Origin: Pseudomonas azotoformans
Lineage (GTDB): Bacteria; Pseudomonadota; Gammaproteobacteria; Pseudomonadales; Pseudomonadaceae
NCBI RefSeq assembly: GCF_001579805.1
Contig: NZ_CP014546.1
Location: forward strand, 5,394,001 to 5,458,000
DNA length: 64,000 nucleotides
Reading direction: 5' to 3'
Position numbers and translations under genes: made by a program. This document shows positions 60,170 to 64,000 of the stretch, piece after piece. The notes below the pieces were generated by a model. It saw nothing but the letters and a program-made list of their open reading frames with translations. It ran no database searches and was not told the DNA's origin. The stretch's first letter is position 1, and each line of letters opens with the position of its first letter.

Positions 60170-60865
60170 TTGCGCTTTCCCTTCGCCGTGTTTTTGTCGT
60201 TCTCCTGTGTTTCCTACGTGGCGTCGGCCAGTGATCTCCCCGCGCTGCCCGGTGAAGTGCAGTATCAGCAAGCCGCCGCCCTGTTGAAGAAAAGCGACGC
60301 TGAGTACGCCGACCTGATGCGCTCAGTGCTGGCCAAGAAAACACCTGCCGATGTGGACGAGAAGAAAGCGAACCTGGCGCTCATCCAACAACGCTTGAGC
60401 GAATCAGCGCAGGCAGGACATCCCGTTGCCGAATACCGCCTGATGCTCCTGTATCAGATCTATTTGGTGCCCGGCAAAGAACAAGAGATGTGCCAACTGG
60501 CAATCTCAAGCCTGGAGCACGGCTTTGCCCCGGCCGCACTTTACGTCGACAACACTTGCCTGGACTATGTGATGGGCCCCAAGTACATGCCGGCGCTGCA
60601 AAACGCCCTGGCTAAAATGGACGACTTTGCACCTTACTACCCGCAGCCCGCCGTCTGGTTGACCTGCGGCGCGCCGCCCAAGGGCGTCGAGCTGCAATCA
60701 GGCAGCGAAAACGATTACCGCGCCGAACTCTATAAAGTGCTCGCCAGCCGAACCAATCGCAGAACCGCCCGGCCGTTGCGTATTGAATACCTTGAGAAAG
60801 CGCTGGCAACCAACGGCTGCCCCAACGCGCGCAAACGCCTGGAAATCGACCGGGACGCTCAATAG
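60170..60865 (+). CDS. Secreted protein of unknown function, Sel1-like helical repeat pattern
   Basis: I choose a TTG start at 60170, since AAAAAGGA lies 8 nt upstream; the ATG at 60161 would leave no spacer. The product is 231 residues with a signal peptide (MRFPFAVFLSFSCVSYVASA). The mature part is helical, with Sel1-like features (SAQAGHPVAEYRLMLLYQIY, LEHGFAPAALYVDNTC) and four Cys that could pair in the periplasm. The function is unknown. It converges with the DUF924 gene, 3 bp between stops. Confidence 0.75.
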   Translation: MRFPFAVFLSFSCVSYVASASDLPALPGEVQYQQAAALLKKSDAEYADLMRSVLAKKTPADVDEKKANLALIQQRLSESAQAGHPVAEYRLMLLYQIYLVPGKEQEMCQLAISSLEHGFAPAALYVDNTCLDYVMGPKYMPALQNALAKMDDFAPYYPQPAVWLTCGAPPKGVELQSGSENDYRAELYKVLASRTNRRTARPLRIEYLEKALATNGCPNARKRLEIDRDAQ

Positions 60866-60868
60866 CCG

Positions 60869-61411
60869 CTAGCCAGAGAACCCGCCCGCGTCCAGAAACC
60901 TACGCTCGGCGTCGGTGGTAGCCCTGGCCAACACCTCGTTTCGATGGGGAAAGCGCCCGAATTGCTCAATGATGCGCGCGTGCTCCTTGGCCCAACGGTA
61001 AGTGTTGGCGTCCAACTGCTGGTTCAGGACCAGTGAGCGCTGTTGATCCGCCGAGTCTTCAGAATGTTCGAACGGCAGGTAGCAGAACGCACGCAATGCC
61101 GGCTCGACCTGCTGATCCAATCCGGCATCGACCATGCGCCTCGCATACAGGCGCGCCAATGGGTCGGTGGCGAACATGTGGGCAGTGCCGCGAAAGGCGT
61201 TGCGCGGGTATTGGTCAAGCAGGATCAGCAGCGCCAGGGCTCCTTGCGCCGAGTCCAGCCAATGTTCCAGTTCGCGCCGGGCGGCTTGCAGGTGGGCGGT
61301 GTGGAAGGTGTCGCGGAAGGTGGCGTCGAAGGCGTCATCCTTGGCGAACCAGTATTTGGGGCCAGCGTGTTTCCAGAAGTCGAGGACGGATTGCGCGGTG
61401 TAGTTGCTCAT
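60869..61411 (-). CDS. DUF924 family protein
   Basis: This 180-residue protein shows the DUF924 pattern: VLDFWKHAGPKYWFAKDDAF at the start, then LILLDQYPRNAFRGTAHMFA, a central YLPFEHSEDSADQQ and FGRFPHRNEVLARATTDAER near the end. The family has a TPR-like helical fold and unknown function. Its start is an ATG at 61411. A REP-like palindrome lies 57 bp upstream. Confidence 0.92.
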   Translation of the reverse strand: MSNYTAQSVLDFWKHAGPKYWFAKDDAFDATFRDTFHTAHLQAARRELEHWLDSAQGALALLILLDQYPRNAFRGTAHMFATDPLARLYARRMVDAGLDQQVEPALRAFCYLPFEHSEDSADQQRSLVLNQQLDANTYRWAKEHARIIEQFGRFPHRNEVLARATTDAERRFLDAGGFSG

Positions 61412-61467
61412 AGTCGCTACCTACTCTCAATCGAACGCTTCGACGGTAGCAGAAACCCGATATCAAT

Positions 61468-61497
61468 TGTGGTGAGCGGGCTTGCCCGCTCACCACA
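61468..61497. repeat. REP-like perfect palindrome
   Basis: TGTGGTGAGCGGGC-TT-GCCCGCTCACCACA, with 14-bp perfect arms, lies between the DUF924 and TonB-receptor genes. It is the cleanest copy in the window. Confidence 0.9.
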
Positions 61498-61533
61498 ACA
61501 AGCCCGTTAGCCAGATACAAGCGTGCTCACCGG

Positions 61534-63963
61534 TTAGAAGTCCACCGTGGCGGAGAGTTTGACCGTGCGCGGCTCACCCTGGGTCAGGTAGTTGTTGGCC
61601 GTCGACGCCGACGCCCAATACGCCTTGTTCGCCACGTTTTCGACGTTGGCGCGCAACGTGATGTACTTGTCATCGGCCTTGAAACCATAGCGAGCGCCGA
61701 GGTCGACACGGGTCCAGGCGGGGATGCTCAGGCTATTGGCCGCGTTGACGTACTCGCCACCGGTGCGCAGCATCCGCGCGTTGACGGCGGCGCCCTGGAG
61801 GCCGGGAATATTCCAGTCGGCGCCGACGTTGTACTGGAAACGTGGCACGCCAGCCGCGCGGTTACCGTCGTTGAGGCCGTTGGAGGTGTTCTTCAGTTCG
61901 GTGTTCATCCAGGTCGCACCGGCCAGCAGGCGCAGGCCGTCAACCGGCTCACCGAACACGTTCAATTCCACGCCTTTGTTGATCTGCTCGCCATCGACGC
62001 TGAAGGTATTAGTGCCATTGGGGTTGGTGTTGGTGGCGCTGCTGGGCTGCTCGATTCGGTAGACACCCAAGGTCGCGCCAAAACTGTCCCAATCCAGCTT
62101 GACCCCGGCTTCGGTCTGCTTGCTGCGGTTAGGCGCAAAGACCTCGCCAGGGTTGGTGACGTTGGTCAACGGCGCGGTCGGCCCTTGGGCCAGGCCTTCG
62201 ATGCGGTTGGCGTAGAACGACACGTGCTCCCACGGCTTAACCACCAGGCCATACACCGGCGTGGTGATGCTCTCGGCATAGTTGGCGTTGCGCACGCCCG
62301 TGGTGGTGTTCCACGCGTCTACCTCAATGGTCTGGCGCCGCACGCCCAGGGTCAGCAGCACACGATCATCGATAAAGCCCAGGGTGTCGGACACTGCCGC
62401 ACTTTTGATGCGGTTCTTGCCGACGATGCGCGGGTCGTGGATGTCGCTGCCGAAGTAAGTAACGGACGGACGTGGGATCTGGGTCGGGTTATAGAGGTTG
62501 CCCGGCCGGCGGTTGGCTTGCAGGATCGCTTCAAATGCCGAACGTTGCTCCCCCCAGATGCCGGACAAACCGAAGTTCACCTGATGGCTCACGGGGCCGG
62601 TATTGAAACGCCCGTTCAAGCCGGCCATGGCGCTCTTGTTGTCCTCGTCGTGGGGCGAGTACAAAAAGCCCACACGGCCACTGCCATCGTTGCCCACGTA
62701 CAGCGACGAATACTGCCCGTTCTCCCGCGTGTGCTTGGCCCCGCCACCGACATAGGCGGTCCAGTTGTCATTCAAATCGTATTCGGCATTGAACATGCCA
62801 TAGGTGTCTTCCAGCTCCGACCAGCTCCAGTCCTGGGCATAGTTGTGCTTGGCCGATGGCGCCTTCGGCACCTGTGTGCCATTGGGATAGACCACCGAGC
62901 GACCGCTGTTGATGCGCTCTTTCTGGTAGCCGAAGTCGGTGGACACGCGCAGGCGATCGCCCCGGTAATCCAGGGCGACGGCCACCAGTTGCGAGCTTTT
63001 GAATTCGTCCTCGATGGCCGTGTCGCCGCCATGCTTGGCCAGGTTGACCCGCACGCCGAAGCGGTTGTCTTCGCCAAACCGCTGGCCCAGGTCGAGGTGG
63101 CCGCCGCTCTGGCCATCGGTAGTGGTGTCGAGGCTGACGCTACGGGTTGGCACATCTTCGGCGCGCTTGGGCACCAGGTTGACGCTGCCGCCAATGCCGC
63201 TGCCGGCTGGCGATACACCGTTGACGAAGGCGTTGGGGCCTTTGAACAACTCGACCCGCTCCAGGGCTTCGGTGGTGATGATCTGCCGTGGCAGCACGCC
63301 GTACAGGCCGTTGAAGGCAATGTCATCGGTATTCAGCGGCAGGCCGCGAATGGTGAACACCTGGGAAAAGTTGCCGAAGCCCGCCGACTGGCGCACCGAC
63401 GCATCATTGAGCAGCACATCCCCGACAGTGCGCGCCTGTTGGTCGGCGATGGTCTTGGCGGTGTAGCTGACCACGCTGAACGGCACGTCATTGATCGAGC
63501 GATTGCCCAACACGCCCAGGCGCGCCGATCGGGCGACCTGGCCACCGGCATAGGTATCCGCCTGCGCCCCACTCTCGCCGCTGATGGTGGTCGCGCCCAG
63601 TTGCACGGCGTCGCCCGTTGCTTCAGGCACCAAGGTGTAGCCATTGGCGCCGGTGCTTTGGAGTGCGTAGCCGCTGCCTTGCAGCAGTTGCATGAAGCCC
63701 GCCTGCGCGGTGAAGCTGCCCTGCAAACCGGCGCTTTGCTGGTCGTTGAGCAGCGTGGAATCAAATGACAACGGCACCCCGGACAACGCCGCGAATTGCG
63801 CCAACACATTGCCCAACGGCCCCGGCGCAAGGTGGTAGCTGCGTGTCGCGCTGCTCGACGGGGCGTCGGCTGCCACGGCGCTGTGCAGCGGCGCGATGGC
63901 AGCCAGGGCGACAGCCAGGCTCAAGGCCTTCAAGGGGCGGATCGGGTGCGGGGTGAAGGTCAT
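61534..63963 (-). CDS. TonB-dependent siderophore receptor with STN signalling domain (FpvA/FoxA-type transducer)
   Basis: This 809-residue outer-membrane receptor has a signal peptide (to about residue 32, HSAVAA), an STN signalling domain (about 42-115: YHLAPGPLGNVLAQFAALSG), a plug (about 145-275: IRGLPLNTDDIAFNG, VELFKGPNAFVNG) and a 22-strand barrel ending TVKLSATVDF with the terminal Phe needed for assembly. STN transducers pass a ligand-bound signal to a FecR-type anti-sigma factor. The matching FecI/FecR genes are not in the window; the sequence to the right (63964-64000) is too short to show them. The ligand is probably a ferric siderophore, possibly a xenosiderophore. Confidence 0.95.
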   Translation of the reverse strand: MTFTPHPIRPLKALSLAVALAAIAPLHSAVAADAPSSSATRSYHLAPGPLGNVLAQFAALSGVPLSFDSTLLNDQQSAGLQGSFTAQAGFMQLLQGSGYALQSTGANGYTLVPEATGDAVQLGATTISGESGAQADTYAGGQVARSARLGVLGNRSINDVPFSVVSYTAKTIADQQARTVGDVLLNDASVRQSAGFGNFSQVFTIRGLPLNTDDIAFNGLYGVLPRQIITTEALERVELFKGPNAFVNGVSPAGSGIGGSVNLVPKRAEDVPTRSVSLDTTTDGQSGGHLDLGQRFGEDNRFGVRVNLAKHGGDTAIEDEFKSSQLVAVALDYRGDRLRVSTDFGYQKERINSGRSVVYPNGTQVPKAPSAKHNYAQDWSWSELEDTYGMFNAEYDLNDNWTAYVGGGAKHTRENGQYSSLYVGNDGSGRVGFLYSPHDEDNKSAMAGLNGRFNTGPVSHQVNFGLSGIWGEQRSAFEAILQANRRPGNLYNPTQIPRPSVTYFGSDIHDPRIVGKNRIKSAAVSDTLGFIDDRVLLTLGVRRQTIEVDAWNTTTGVRNANYAESITTPVYGLVVKPWEHVSFYANRIEGLAQGPTAPLTNVTNPGEVFAPNRSKQTEAGVKLDWDSFGATLGVYRIEQPSSATNTNPNGTNTFSVDGEQINKGVELNVFGEPVDGLRLLAGATWMNTELKNTSNGLNDGNRAAGVPRFQYNVGADWNIPGLQGAAVNARMLRTGGEYVNAANSLSIPAWTRVDLGARYGFKADDKYITLRANVENVANKAYWASASTANNYLTQGEPRTVKLSATVDF

Positions 63964-64000
63964 GAGGGTTCCTGTCGACGCGGTGCAGAGTTGAGGGTTC

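Noticed and set aside
62185..63768. Open frame of 527 codons on the + strand
   Set aside because: It is antisense to the TonB-dependent receptor, with no signal, motif or ribosome site.

Overview
The window looks like chromosome of a Pseudomonas of the fluorescens group. It is GC-rich, and the genes are typical of that group: many LysR regulators, a VgrG/Rhs locus, PCuAC/SCO copper genes, a TonB-dependent transducer, and short palindromic repeats built on TGTGGTGAGCGGGC or TGTGGGAGC. I see no rRNA, tRNA, CRISPR array, integrase or transposase.

Layout. 1-7.4 kb: the end of a LysR gene, an HxlR regulator with a divergent NmrA-type reductase, a SCO/PCuAC copper pair, and a two-subunit molybdenum hydroxylase with a LysR gene. 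7.4-14.5 kb: a secreted argininosuccinate-lyase-like protein, an unusual dicarboxylate-type symporter, two LysR regulators, a zinc-free MDR reductase, a cupin and a HIT-like protein. 14.5-19.6 kb: a PrpR-type sigma-54 activator facing a three-gene catabolic operon (DUF1932 dehydrogenase, RraA-type aldolase, CitMHS transporter) with a clear -24/-12 promoter. 19.6-23 kb: a palindromic repeat pair, a lipoprotein, and a hybrid kinase divergent from its likely response regulator.

23-38.3 kb is the accessory island. It holds a reduced type VI secretion set (tssM divergent from tssF-tssL), then vgrG, an rhs effector with an unassigned ~100-residue tip, an AT-rich immunity candidate, a separate PAAR gene and a stray piece of rhs core. 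Most T6SS structural genes (tssA, B, C, E, G, H, J, K and hcp) are absent from the window.

38.3-44.5 kb: a catabolic cluster of flavin monooxygenase, Rid protein, DUF1028 protein, M20 deacylase, LysR regulator and NCS1 permease, closed by a strong terminator. 44.5-51.6 kb: three GNAT acetyltransferases, a methyltransferase, a TPM-domain protein, an overlapping RsbQ-like hydrolase/PAS histidine kinase pair, a DapF paralogue lacking one catalytic cysteine, and a P-loop kinase. 51.7-64 kb: two divergent L,D-transpeptidases, a creatininase-family hydrolase, small secreted proteins, a GntR-MFS-amidohydrolase operon, a GST, a DUF924 protein and a TonB-dependent siderophore transducer at the right edge.

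The best candidates for new biology are the Rhs tip with its neighbour gene inside the reduced T6SS locus, the RsbQ-hydrolase/PAS-kinase pair, the secreted lyase beside a symporter, and the sigma-54 catabolic operon.
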